Of a DNA stretch of 64,000 nt, positions 18,120-28,928 are shown piece by piece (the stretch's first letter is position 1; the number at the start of each line of letters is the position of its first letter). The notes under the pieces are model-generated. The model did no database searches and had not been told where the DNA came from. It saw only the letters and a program-made list of their open reading frames with translations. The translations under genes were made by a program, and so were the position numbers. Origin of the DNA: Pelagerythrobacter marensis (GTDB lineage: Bacteria > Pseudomonadota > Alphaproteobacteria > Sphingomonadales > Sphingomonadaceae); the NCBI RefSeq assembly GCF_001028625.1, contig NZ_CP011805.1, forward strand, positions 248,001 to 312,000, written 5' to 3'.

Positions 18120-18880
18120 CCGTTGTAACGCTCGCCCAGTTCGCCCAGCGAAGCATGGTGAGTAAGGTCGAGCTGAAGCGGCGTCACCGAAACATACCCC
18201 TCGTCGATCGCTTCCAGATCCGTTCCATGGTCCAGCGTGTGCTCAATCGCCTCCAGCCCAAACCAGTAATACTTGTAGCCGCGCGGGTCACGCCCTTCCA
18301 CCACGGTGCCGCGCGAATAATCGTGGAAACCCTGCCGCACGGCGCGAATGCCGCGCACATCCTGCGGGTTCATGGCGGGGAAGTTGACGTTGACCAGCGT
18401 GCGCTTGGGCAGCGGAGCATCCAGCAGCGGCGCCAGTACGCGTGGGCCCCATTCGCGGGCGGCGGCGAAGGGCACGTCGTCGCCCATGCCTTCGCGGGCA
18501 TAGACCTGGCTCAGCGCGATGGAGCGAATGCCGGCCAGCGCCCCTTCGATCGCGGCGGAAACGGTCCCCGAATATGTGATGTCGTCGCCCAGGTTGGCGC
18601 CGCGGTTCACGCCCGAAAGGATCACGTCGGGCGCGGTGTCCATCACCGTGCGCAGGCCCATCGTCACCGCATCGGTCGGGGTGCCGGTGACGGAAAAGCG
18701 CCGATCGTCATGCTTGCGCAGGCGCACGGGGCGGGTGAGCGTCAGCGAATGGCCGGTGCCAGACTGTTCTTCGTGCGGGGCGCAGATCCAGATATCGTCG
18801 GAGAATTCGCGCGCGATTTCCTCCAGAACTTTCAGGCCGGGGGCGTAGATACCGTCGTCGTTGGTGAGGAGAATTCTCAT
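18116..18880 (-). CDS. surE: 5'-nucleotidase SurE
   Basis: 254 residues. The N-terminus MRILLTNDDGIYAPGL carries the metal-binding Asp-Asp pair, and ILSGVNRGANLGDDITYSGTV is the typical second block. SurE hydrolyses nucleoside monophosphates and polyphosphate in stationary-phase survival. Its stop overlaps the start of the LysM/LytM gene. It lies 143 bp downstream of serS across an AT-rich spacer. Confidence 0.97.
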   Translation of the reverse strand: MRILLTNDDGIYAPGLKVLEEIAREFSDDIWICAPHEEQSGTGHSLTLTRPVRLRKHDDRRFSVTGTPTDAVTMGLRTVMDTAPDVILSGVNRGANLGDDITYSGTVSAAIEGALAGIRSIALSQVYAREGMGDDVPFAAAREWGPRVLAPLLDAPLPKRTLVNVNFPAMNPQDVRGIRAVRQGFHDYSRGTVVEGRDPRGYKYYWFGLEAIEHTLDHGTDLEAIDEGYVSVTPLQLDLTHHASLGELGERYNG

Positions 18881-19023
18881 CTGTCGCGCTGCTCCGAATT
18901 CCGGTCCTGACGCCGCGGACGCCGACCCTGCCTGAATATGGCGAACGATATGACCAATTAGGTTAGAACATCAAATAAAAAGTCGTAAAATAGGTTTTCC
19001 TTTTTACCTCTCCAACGATCAAA
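18881..19023. other. AT-rich spacer between serS and surE
   Basis: A short AT-rich interval (for example AAATAAAAAGTCGTAAAATAG) in a GC-rich neighbourhood. A weak inverted repeat, AAAATAGG-TTTT-CCTTTTT, sits at about 18982-19002. It could hold a promoter for surE or a partial terminator for serS; no gene is seen. Confidence 0.3.
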
Positions 19024-20298
19024 TCAGGGCTGCAGCCGTTCGATGCCGCCCATCCACGGACGGAGCGCGGCGGGCACTTCGACCGATCCATCTTCCTGCT
19101 GGTAGTTCTCCAGCACGGCGACGAGCGTGCGACCGACGGCAAGGCCCGATCCGTTCAGCGTGTGGACGAATTCGGTCTTCTTCGATCCTTCAGGGCGATA
19201 GCGGGCGTTCATCCGCCGCGCCTGGAAATCACCGGTGTTGGAGCACGACGAAATCTCGCGCCATGCGCCCTGGCCGGGCAGCCAGACTTCCAGATCGTAC
19301 GTCTTGCGCGCGCCGAAGCCCATGTCGCCAGTGCACAGCAGAACCCGGCGATAGGGCAGGTTCAGCGCTTCCAGGATGCCCTCGGCGCAGCGGGTCATGC
19401 GTTCATGTTCCGCCTCGCTATCTTCGGGCCGGCAGATGCTGACCATTTCGACTTTCTCGAACTGGTGCTGCCGGATGAAGCCGCGCGTATCGCGCCCTGC
19501 CGAACCCGCTTCGGACCGGAAGCAGAGCGTATGCGCGGTCAGACGGATCGGCTCCGCAAGATCGGGCACGATCTCGCCCGCTACCGAGGCGGTCAGGCTG
19601 ACTTCGGACGTGGGGATCAGCCAGCGATCGTCGGTCGTGCGAAAACTGTCCTCCGCGAATTTGGGCAGCTTGTCGGTGCCGTACATCGCCGCATCATTGA
19701 CCAGCACCGGCGGATTGCACTCGGTATAGCCGTTCTCGCCCGTTTGCGTATCCAGCATGAACTGCGCCAGCGCGCGGTGCAGGCGGGCCATCTCGCCGCG
19801 CAGGAAGGTGAAGCGCGCGCCCGACAGCCTGGTGCCGGTTTCGAAATCCATGCCGAGAGCGGGGCCGAGATCGGCGTGCTCTTTCGGCTCGAACGCGAAA
19901 TCGCGCGGGTCGCCCCATTGCGACTGTTCGACATTGTCGCTCTCGTCCGCGCCTTGGGGTACGTCGTCGGCGGGGAGGTTGGGCAGGCGTGCCAGCGCGT
20001 CGTTCAGCTCGGCGGCGAGGGCGCGATCTTCCTCCTCCAGCGCGGGCAGGGCCTGCTTCAGTTCGGCCACTTCGGCCTTCAGAGCCTCCGCCCGGTCCTT
20101 GTCGCCCTGCGCCATGGCCTGCCCGATGGCTTTAGAGGCCTCGTTGCGGCGGCCTTGCGCGTCCTGCATCCGCGTGGTCACCGCGCGGCGCTTCGCATCG
20201 AGGGCGATGAGGGTTTCGGCGACCGGTTCCACCCCGCGCTTGGCAAGGGCGGCGTCGAAGGCTTGCGGATCGTCGCGGATCAGGCGGATGTCGTGCAT
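19024..20298 (-). CDS. serS: seryl-tRNA synthetase
   Basis: 424 residues. The N-terminal helical-hairpin tRNA-binding arm (about 25-105) precedes a class II catalytic core with motif 2 (FRSEAGSAGRDTRGFIRQHQ) and motif 3 (NGSGLAVGRTLVAVLE). The start at 20298 gives MHDIRLIRDDPQAF, the normal SerS N-terminus. It charges tRNA-Ser with serine. It is the first gene of the serS-surE-LysM-channel cluster and divergent from the sulfotransferase. Confidence 0.97.
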   Translation of the reverse strand: MHDIRLIRDDPQAFDAALAKRGVEPVAETLIALDAKRRAVTTRMQDAQGRRNEASKAIGQAMAQGDKDRAEALKAEVAELKQALPALEEEDRALAAELNDALARLPNLPADDVPQGADESDNVEQSQWGDPRDFAFEPKEHADLGPALGMDFETGTRLSGARFTFLRGEMARLHRALAQFMLDTQTGENGYTECNPPVLVNDAAMYGTDKLPKFAEDSFRTTDDRWLIPTSEVSLTASVAGEIVPDLAEPIRLTAHTLCFRSEAGSAGRDTRGFIRQHQFEKVEMVSICRPEDSEAEHERMTRCAEGILEALNLPYRRVLLCTGDMGFGARKTYDLEVWLPGQGAWREISSCSNTGDFQARRMNARYRPEGSKKTEFVHTLNGSGLAVGRTLVAVLENYQQEDGSVEVPAALRPWMGGIERLQP

Positions 20299-20430
20299 GG
20301 CGCAGCCTATGCCCCACCGCCGCACCCATTTCCAGTGGGGTTCGGGGAACGCGAACCGGTCCGGGGGGTAGACAAGCCACGGATCGATTGGCAGCGAAGG
20401 GCGCGCCAAGTCCGCAGCCGGGCGAGAGAA

Positions 20431-21741
20431 TTGAACAATCCGACTATCCGTCCACCGCGGCGAACACCTTTCATCGACGTTCTCGATTTCGGCATTCGCG
20501 CCGGTCGCCGGCTGGGGGCGGTCGCTCCTGCGCGGCTGGACAAGGCGCATCTGCTGGAACAGGCGGTGGAAGCCACCGGCCTCGACGATTTCGGGGATCG
20601 CTGGTTCGAAAGGCCGATGGACGTGTTGCTCGATGCGATCGCGGGCGAAGCCCGGCTGAACGCAGCGGGCGATTTTTCCGCCATGCAGCAGTTTCACCAT
20701 GTCCTGCGCGACCGGTTGCTGGCGCAGATGTGGTTCAAGCGGCATCCCGAGATTCTTGCACGCCCCATGCCGCGGCCGGTGGTGATCGTGGGGCCGATGC
20801 GTTCGGGCACCACGCGGATGCACCGCCTGCTCGCCAGCGACCGGCGGTTCAGCCACATGCGCAGCTTCGAAACGATCAGCCCGCTGCCGCGCCCCGATTT
20901 CGAGGAGGTGCTGGACGGGCGGCGGGAGGATTTTCGCCCGGTGCTGGCCCGGCGGATCATGAAAGTCGCCCGGCTGGCCAACCCGCGCACACTCTCGATC
21001 CACCCGACCGGCCCTTATGAGCCGGAAGAAGAACTGGGCCTGCTGGTCGCCAGCATGTGGGGGATGAAGCACGAGGCGCAGTGGCATATCCCCGCTTACG
21101 GCCGCTGGTGCGAGGGGGAGAGCGCGGTTCCCGCCTATCGCCACATGGCCGACCTGCTGCGGCTGGTCGGCTGGTCGCAGCAGGTGTCCAGCCTGCGCCC
21201 GTGGATTCTCAAGACCCCGCAGCACATGCTGGACCTGCCCGCGCTGTTGGAGGTTTTCCCTGATGCGCGGCTGATCTTTACCCACCGCGACCCGCTCAAG
21301 GTCGTCGGCAGTGCGGCCTCGCTCGCGTGGAATCAGACGATCATCTATTCCGATCATGCCGATCCGGCGCGCATGGGGCGCGAATGGCTGCACAAGACGG
21401 CGTTGCAGGTCGAACGGATGCGGGCCGCGCGCGATTCGATCCCGAAGGAACGGATGATCGACGTCCAGTACGAGGATATGGAACGCGACTGGCACGCAAC
21501 GATGGAGCGGGTGTATCGCTTCCTCGATCTCGACATGGCGCCGGCCCTGCCGGGGATGGAAGATTACATGCGGCGCGCCGGCGCGCTCAAGCGGCGGCCT
21601 CACGCCTACAGCCTCGACGAATTCGGCCTGACGAGCGGCGACGTGCTCGATCGGCTGGGTGACTATGTCTGCACGTTCGACGTTCCGATCGAGGGGGAGA
21701 CGCCGCCGCCGATTGCTTCGCGGCGCACCATGCGCGCCTGA
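20431..21741 (+). CDS. sulfotransferase-family protein
   Basis: 436 residues from a TTG at 20431; no ATG lies near the start of homology, so the start is provisional. The PAPS 5'-phosphosulfate loop is seen as VVIVGPMRSGTTRMHRLL and the 3'-phosphate region as RLIFTHRDPLKVVGS. Homologues transfer sulfate to small molecules or glycans. The N-terminal 100 residues before the loop are typical of the sphingomonad/actinobacterial Sulfotransfer_3 type. It is convergent with the TonB-dependent receptor at 21809. The substrate is unknown. Confidence 0.85.
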   Translation: MNNPTIRPPRRTPFIDVLDFGIRAGRRLGAVAPARLDKAHLLEQAVEATGLDDFGDRWFERPMDVLLDAIAGEARLNAAGDFSAMQQFHHVLRDRLLAQMWFKRHPEILARPMPRPVVIVGPMRSGTTRMHRLLASDRRFSHMRSFETISPLPRPDFEEVLDGRREDFRPVLARRIMKVARLANPRTLSIHPTGPYEPEEELGLLVASMWGMKHEAQWHIPAYGRWCEGESAVPAYRHMADLLRLVGWSQQVSSLRPWILKTPQHMLDLPALLEVFPDARLIFTHRDPLKVVGSAASLAWNQTIIYSDHADPARMGREWLHKTALQVERMRAARDSIPKERMIDVQYEDMERDWHATMERVYRFLDLDMAPALPGMEDYMRRAGALKRRPHAYSLDEFGLTSGDVLDRLGDYVCTFDVPIEGETPPPIASRRTMRA

Positions 21742-21756
21742 ACGGCCTGAAAGGGA

Positions 21757-21784
21757 AAGGGCCGGAACCGCAGTCCCGACCCTT
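21757..21784. terminator. weak bidirectional hairpin between convergent genes
   Basis: AAGGGCCGG and CCGACCCTT pair as 5 plus 3 base pairs with one mismatch around a short loop, between the sulfotransferase stop and the receptor stop. No clear U-run follows on either strand, so termination efficiency is doubtful. Confidence 0.3.
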
Positions 21785-21808
21785 CGCCCGTTGGCCCGGC
21801 AGTGCCGG

Positions 21809-24175
<2,367 letters not shown>

Positions 24176-24209
24176 TTATCTCTCCCGTCCTTTGTTTGAC
24201 CCTCTGATA

Positions 24210-24232
24210 TTGAAACATGAACCAACTTTCAA
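24210..24232. promoter_or_regulatory. candidate TetR operator between receptor and regulator
   Basis: TTGAAA-N11-TTTCAA is a perfect 6-bp inverted repeat in the 102-bp divergent gap, 35-57 bp upstream of the receptor start and 46-68 bp upstream of the regulator start. It is well placed to repress both genes. Confidence 0.4.
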
Positions 24233-24277
24233 GTTTGCTCTTGCCGCATTGCTCTCCGGGCCCTAGCTCTTCGATCC

Positions 24278-24904
24278 ATGGACACGGGGAAGACAGCGAC
24301 GCCCGGCGATGCCGACAAGCAGCCGCGAACCGAACGGGGGCGGCGCACCTTGCGCAAGTTGCTCGATGCTGCGGCGGCGGAATTCGGGGAAAGGGGATTC
24401 CACGAAACATCGATCAGCGGCATCACCGCGCGGGCGGGAACCGCGCTGGGCAGCTTCTACACTTATTTCGATTCGAAAGAGGCGATCTTCCAGGCGCTGG
24501 TCCGGGACATGAGCGAAGCGGTGAAGCTGGCCGCACGCGAGGCGCTGGCAGAACCGCTACCCGCGCTGGAGCGGGAGCGTCAGGCACTCGCCGCCTTCCT
24601 CCGCTTCGCCGGCGAGCACAAGGAAGTCTATCGCATTATCGACGAGGCGGAATTCGTCGATCCCGACAGTTACCGCCAGCACTACGAAACGACCGGCGCC
24701 CGCATTCTGGAGCGTCTGCGAGAGGGCGCCCGGCAAGGCGAATTGCGCGGCGACCTGGAGGAAGCTCATGCCTGGGCCATCATGGGCATGAACGTGTTCC
24801 TGGGCCTCCGCTACGCCGTATGGGGCGACGGCGCGATGCCCCCCGACCGGGTCGCATCCCTGGCCAACGACCTCCTGACCCGAGGCATCGCCGCCGAACG
24901 GTAA
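24278..24904 (+). CDS. TetR/AcrR-family transcriptional regulator
   Basis: 208 residues. The N-terminal helix-turn-helix is typical (GFHETSISGITARAGTALGS then FYTYFDSKEAIF, about residues 43-75). The C-terminal ligand domain is all-helical and not diagnostic. It is divergent from the TonB-dependent receptor and probably senses the receptor's cargo or a derivative. The ATG at 24278 fits the start of the family alignment after a charged leader. Confidence 0.92.
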   Translation: MDTGKTATPGDADKQPRTERGRRTLRKLLDAAAAEFGERGFHETSISGITARAGTALGSFYTYFDSKEAIFQALVRDMSEAVKLAAREALAEPLPALERERQALAAFLRFAGEHKEVYRIIDEAEFVDPDSYRQHYETTGARILERLREGARQGELRGDLEEAHAWAIMGMNVFLGLRYAVWGDGAMPPDRVASLANDLLTRGIAAER

Positions 24905-24970
24905 TGGGGTGGTTCCAGAGGGGAAGGCCCAGGATCCAGTGCCCGCCGGTGCGCCGGGAACTACCGGACC

Positions 24971-26836
24971 TTAGCCCGTGCGCTCCAGTTTCTCACCCAG
25001 TGCCAACCATTCGGCTTCAAGCGTTTCGAGTTCGCTTGCGACTTTCGCCCTTTGCACGAGCAGCTCGTTCATCGTTTTTCCGGCCAGATCGGGCCGGGAT
25101 TCTGCGGGCCGGGCTATCGCTTCGTCGATCTCCGAACATTGCGCCTGAAGCCTGGCGATGGATTTTTCGACCGCTGCGACCTCTGAATTGATGGAGCGAG
25201 CCTCCTTGCGTGCCTTGTTCGAACCCTTGCGACCGGCCTTCGCCGGCCTGGCGTTCGCCCCTTTTCCGGGCTGGTTCCGGTCCAGCACGAAATCGATGTA
25301 ATCTTCCATGCTCCCGGCATATTCCCTGGCCGTACCGCCATCGACCAGCACCAGTCGGTCGGCGGTGAGTTCCACCATGTGGCGATCGTGGCTGATCAGG
25401 ATCACGGCCCCCGAGTAGTCGTTGAGTGCCTGCACCAGTGCCTCACGCGCATCGACATCGAGATGGTTGGTCGGTTCGTCGAGGATCAGCATGTGCGGTG
25501 CATCGCGGGTGATCAGCGCCAGCGCCAGTCTGGCGCGCTCGCCGCCGGACAACCGCCCAACGTCGGTGGTCGCGCGATTGCCGGAAAAGCCGAAACGCCC
25601 CAATTGTTCGCGAACCTCGCGCGGCGATTTGCCTTCCATCACGCGGGTCATATGTTCCAGCGGAGTGGCATCCGTGGCCAGTTCCTCCACCTGATACTGG
25701 GTGAAATAGCCCACCTTCATCCTGGCGGACGCATTCATGGCCCCTTCCATCGGGGGAAGCTGCGCAGCCAGCAGGCGGGCAAGAGTGGTCTTGCCGTTGC
25801 CGTTGCGGCCCAGCAGGGCAATCCGGTCATCGGGATCCACCCGCAGATTGAGCCGCCGCAACACCGGCGCATCGGCGGCATAGCCCACCGCGGCAAGATC
25901 CAGCGAAATCAGGGGCGGCCTCAGTTCACCGGGATCGGGAAAGTCGAAGCTTAGCGAAGGGTCGTCGATCAGCGCGGCGATCGGCTGCATCTTTGCCAGC
26001 ATCTTGGCGCGCGACTGCGCCTGCTTGGCGGTCGACGCTCTTGCACTGTTGCGCGCGACATAGTCCTGCAACCGGGCGCGCTGTGCATCCTGAGATGCCT
26101 TGGCAGCGGCAAGCTGCGCCGCGCGTTCCGCGCGCTGGCGCTCGAAGCTGTCGTAGCTGCCCGGATAGAGCGCCAGCTTGCCGCCCTGAAGGTGAAGGAT
26201 ATGATCGACGACATTGTTCAGCAGATCGCGTTCGTGGCTGATAACGATCATCGTCGCAGGGTAGGATTTGAGGAAGTTTTCGAGCCACAGCGTAGCTTCG
26301 AGATCGAGGTGGTTCGACGGTTCATCCAGCAGCAGAACGTCGGGCGCTGAAAACAGCAGCGCAGCCAGCGCCACGCGCATGCGCCAGCCACCGGAAAAGC
26401 TGTCGAGGGGCTGGTCCTGCATCGCTTCATCGAACCCCAGGCCAGTCAAGATCCGGCCTGCGCGAGAGGGTGCGCTGTAGGCGTCGATCGCGAGCAGCCG
26501 ATCATGAACGTCGCCAAGCCGGTCGGGGTCTGCACAAGTCTCCGCTTCTTCGAGCAGCTGGGCGCGTTCGACATCTGCCGCCAGTACCGCCTGCGCGGGC
26601 GTGGTCGAACCGCCCGGGGCGTCCTGCGCGATATAGCCCAACCGTGTGCGGCGCGGCATCTCGGTCCCGCCATCGTCGGGTTCGAGCTGGCCGATGATCA
26701 CCTTCATCAAGGTAGACTTGCCCGCGCCATTGCGGCCGATCAGGCCGACCTTCCCGCCTGGCGGAATCGCTGCGCTTGCGCGGTCGATGATAGTGCGCCC
26801 GCCGAGCCGCACGGTAAGGTCGTTGATTGCCAGCAT
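24971..26836 (-). CDS. ABC-F family ATPase
   Basis: 621 residues from the ATG at 26836 (MLAINDLTVRLGG). It has two ATP-binding domains: Walker A GLIGRNGAGKST and LLGRNGNGKTT, signatures DSFSGGWRMR and LSGGERARLAL, and Walker B LLLDEPSNHLD and LILDEPTNHLD. A linker lies between them and a C-terminal coiled coil (SEVAAVEKSIARLQAQCSEI onward) follows. With no membrane domain it belongs to the ribosome-binding ABC-F translation factors (Uup/YheS-like). It is divergent from the sigma-factor gene. Confidence 0.94.
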   Translation of the reverse strand: MLAINDLTVRLGGRTIIDRASAAIPPGGKVGLIGRNGAGKSTLMKVIIGQLEPDDGGTEMPRRTRLGYIAQDAPGGSTTPAQAVLAADVERAQLLEEAETCADPDRLGDVHDRLLAIDAYSAPSRAGRILTGLGFDEAMQDQPLDSFSGGWRMRVALAALLFSAPDVLLLDEPSNHLDLEATLWLENFLKSYPATMIVISHERDLLNNVVDHILHLQGGKLALYPGSYDSFERQRAERAAQLAAAKASQDAQRARLQDYVARNSARASTAKQAQSRAKMLAKMQPIAALIDDPSLSFDFPDPGELRPPLISLDLAAVGYAADAPVLRRLNLRVDPDDRIALLGRNGNGKTTLARLLAAQLPPMEGAMNASARMKVGYFTQYQVEELATDATPLEHMTRVMEGKSPREVREQLGRFGFSGNRATTDVGRLSGGERARLALALITRDAPHMLILDEPTNHLDVDAREALVQALNDYSGAVILISHDRHMVELTADRLVLVDGGTAREYAGSMEDYIDFVLDRNQPGKGANARPAKAGRKGSNKARKEARSINSEVAAVEKSIARLQAQCSEIDEAIARPAESRPDLAGKTMNELLVQRAKVASELETLEAEWLALGEKLERTG

Positions 26837-26956
26837 CCCCGCGCCGTAGCAGCACAGTACGCACGTCCCAAGCCGCATTCATCCAGAATAGGCGCTGCAG
26901 ATCTGTTCCCTGCAGGTCGAGGCTGAAGGTTCGCTTTCGATCCAACAGCGGTAAAT

Positions 26957-26991
26957 TTTCTGCTGTGGGTTGGGGCTGCACGGTCGTCCTT
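26957..26991 (+). promoter_or_regulatory. candidate ECF-sigma promoter upstream of the sigma factor gene
   Basis: TTTCTGCTGTGGGTTG (26957-26972), then 12 bases, then CGTCCTT (26985-26991). The same two blocks with the same spacing occur at 28662-28696, upstream of tpsB. CGT(C) -10 elements are common for ECF sigma factors. Position and duplication suggest autoregulation by the FecI-type factor encoded at 27129. The rest of the 26837-27128 gap shows no gene. Confidence 0.5.
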
Positions 26992-27128
26992 GTGGAGGAA
27001 TTGCGGCTTTCTGACCCGTCTCTGGCTTCGCAACCTCGCTCGCAGACGGAGTTACGCAGCGAATTCACGCTGTCACACTGAATGGGCATGGCAAGCTCAC
27101 CTGAACATGGACTCGCGGGTTGCAGTAA

Positions 27129-27608
27129 ATGTCATTATTTCAGGAGTTCGCGCCGCGCCTTAACCTAATATTGCGTCGCCGGGGGGTGCCTGACGACGAC
27201 CTGGAAGACATTGTTCAGGAAGCGTTCCTCAGGTTGGAGAAGTACCGGTCAAACAATGGCGTTGGGCACGAGGAGGGATTCCTGGTCCGAACTGCAGTGA
27301 ACTTGTCGATTGATGCGGGCCGGCGTCTTCATCGGAGGCAGATTTCACCGCAACCGATTGATGAAATGGAATTGGTGGATGACGGACCGGACCCCGAGAG
27401 GACGGCGATCGGCAAACTGCGGCTCGAACATCTGGCAGCCGGATTCGAACGGCTCGATCCGAAGACCAGAGACATGGTGCGGGAGCGCAGGCTGGAAGGG
27501 AAGTCGGTGAAAGAGATCGCGCTTGGCCACGGGGTGAGCGTCAGCGCGGTCGAGCAGCGCCTGACGAAGGGCATGCTCTATCTCACGACATGGATGCGAA
27601 AATTCTGA
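27129..27608 (+). CDS. FecI-type ECF RNA polymerase sigma factor
   Basis: 159 residues with region 2 (DDLEDIVQEAFLRLEKYR, about 23-40) and region 4 (LDPKTRDMVRERRLEG then VKEIALGHGVSVSAVEQRL, about 108-148), and no region 3, as in iron-starvation-type ECF factors. In Fec systems such a factor is held by FecR until an outer-membrane signal arrives. Its TGA overlaps the next ATG (TGATG), so it is translationally coupled to the fecR-like gene. It probably drives the secretion operon downstream and its own gene. Confidence 0.93.
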   Translation: MSLFQEFAPRLNLILRRRGVPDDDLEDIVQEAFLRLEKYRSNNGVGHEEGFLVRTAVNLSIDAGRRLHRRQISPQPIDEMELVDDGPDPERTAIGKLRLEHLAAGFERLDPKTRDMVRERRLEGKSVKEIALGHGVSVSAVEQRLTKGMLYLTTWMRKF

Positions 27609-28582
27609 TGATGAACGACCGTGCTCCCGATGTTTCCGAGGCAGAGGCTGCCTTGTGGCTCGTGCGGCTGGGAGATGCAGCTTGCGATCCTCAAGCCCAT
27701 TCCGGCCACGCTAAGTGGCGCTCAGAGCGCCCGGGCAATGCGGCCGCTCATGCCGAACTGCAAGCGATTTGGGACGATCTGGGTGAAGTTGCCAACCTTG
27801 GTTTCGCCACGCCGCGGCGCGACCGGCAGGCGCAGACAACCCGCCGCACTCGCCTCGTGCCTCGTTTCACGCCGAGGGTTGCAGGGGTGGCGATTGCTTT
27901 GGCGGCCTCGATCGCCGCAATCTTCGTTGCGATATCGATGCCCGCTGCGGATATCTATACGACCGAGGTGGGCGAACAGCGGATAGTGACGCTTCCCGAC
28001 GATACGCGCGTCGCGCTGAACACCGATTCCGTGATGGAAGTCAGCTATTCCGGCGATCAGCGTGTGATTGAGCTCGACCGCGGTGAAGCCCTGTTCGAAG
28101 TCGCTCACGACAGTTCGCGCCCGTTCCTCGTGCGGACCCAGCAGGGCACCGTAACCGTGCTGGGAACGAGGTTCATTGTTCGCCACGATCGCGAGGCGGT
28201 GGAGGTGGCTCTGCTAACTGGAAAGGTTTCCGTACAGCCCGCTGACGTCCGCCGTCACCCTTTCCGAATTCACCCTGGCCAGCGCATTCGGCTGGGCGGT
28301 GTCGACGGTGCCCGCGTCGATGAACCGGCGCTCAACACGCTGACTGCCTGGCGCAGGGGCGAACTGGTTCTCCAGGGAACGTCGATCAGCGCGGCGGTTG
28401 AGGAGATGAACCGCTATAGTGAAAAACCGATCGTCATCAGCATGTCGGCGAGATTGTCGCAGAAGACGCTGAGCGGCATTTTCCGGGTTCGCGAAACGGA
28501 GCGCTTCGCGCGAACGCTTGCTGCGATGTACGGTCTCGACATCGAGATTCGCGATGACGGCTATTACCTCGGCGAAACCTGA
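27608..28582 (+). CDS. FecR-family anti-sigma/signal-transducing protein
   Basis: 324 residues from the ATG at 27608; an in-frame ATG at 27590 would add 6. A cytoplasmic N-terminal anti-sigma segment (EAEAALWLVRLGD) comes first, then one membrane helix (about 92-111), a periplasmic FecR domain (ADIYTTEVGEQRIVTLPDDT to GTRFIVRHDREAVEV) and a C-terminal DUF4974-like part (AVEEMNRYSEKPIVI). FecR proteins receive a signal from an STN domain in the periplasm and release or activate the sigma factor. The only STN domain I see in the window is at the C-terminus of TpsA. Confidence 0.93.
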   Translation: MMNDRAPDVSEAEAALWLVRLGDAACDPQAHSGHAKWRSERPGNAAAHAELQAIWDDLGEVANLGFATPRRDRQAQTTRRTRLVPRFTPRVAGVAIALAASIAAIFVAISMPAADIYTTEVGEQRIVTLPDDTRVALNTDSVMEVSYSGDQRVIELDRGEALFEVAHDSSRPFLVRTQQGTVTVLGTRFIVRHDREAVEVALLTGKVSVQPADVRRHPFRIHPGQRIRLGGVDGARVDEPALNTLTAWRRGELVLQGTSISAAVEEMNRYSEKPIVISMSARLSQKTLSGIFRVRETERFARTLAAMYGLDIEIRDDGYYLGET

Positions 28583-28596
28583 AGCCCGATTGGGCT
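28583..28596 (+). terminator. short hairpin directly after fecR-like gene
   Basis: AGCCC-GATT-GGGCT is a perfect 5-bp stem starting at the base after the stop codon. No U-run follows, so it is at most a weak terminator or a transcript end-stabiliser before the next promoter. Confidence 0.3.
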
Positions 28597-28661
28597 GGCC
28601 AAAAGTCTTGCCGCCTGACGCGACGAAGCTCTGTCCCGATAAAAGTGCGCGCAGTTCGAAA

Positions 28662-28696
28662 TTTCTGCTGTGGGTTGCGTGCCGCCTGACGTCCTT
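28662..28696 (+). promoter_or_regulatory. candidate ECF-sigma promoter of the TPS operon
   Basis: TTTCTGCTGTGGGTTG (28662-28677), then 12 bases, then CGTCCTT (28690-28696), identical in both blocks and in spacing to 26957-26991. It lies about 230 bp upstream of the tpsB start, leaving a long leader with several hairpins. Confidence 0.5.
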
Positions 28697-28761
28697 CGGA
28701 TAGATCACAACGGTTCTTCGCTTAATGAAGAGGCGTTGCTTTGCACAATGCCTATAGTATT

Positions 28762-28855
28762 TAGCTCGCCACATTAACAATATGTGGCGAGTTATTGGCG
28801 TTTGATATAAATTACTGCAAGAAAATTATTTTCTAGAGTCTTCTTATTGTAAGAA
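28762..28855 (+). promoter_or_regulatory. AT-rich leader with three consecutive inverted repeats
   Basis: Inverted repeat 1 has a 10-bp perfect stem CTCGCCACAT/ATGTGGCGAG (28765-28774 and 28782-28791) with a 7-base loop, extendable by three pairs including one G-U. Repeat 2 is AGAAAA-TTA-TTTTCT (28820-28834). Repeat 3 is TTCTTA-TTG-TAAGAA (28841-28855). All lie between the presumed promoter and the tpsB start in a stretch much richer in A+T than its surroundings. An RNA leader structure, attenuator or regulator-binding region is possible. The 28583-28928 gap contains no gene. Confidence 0.45.
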
Positions 28856-28928
28856 TCTAAAAATAGATCGCTGATCACGGAGGCGGGTCGGAAATACGAT
28901 CCGTAGGGATCAGTGGGGTATTTCAGAA

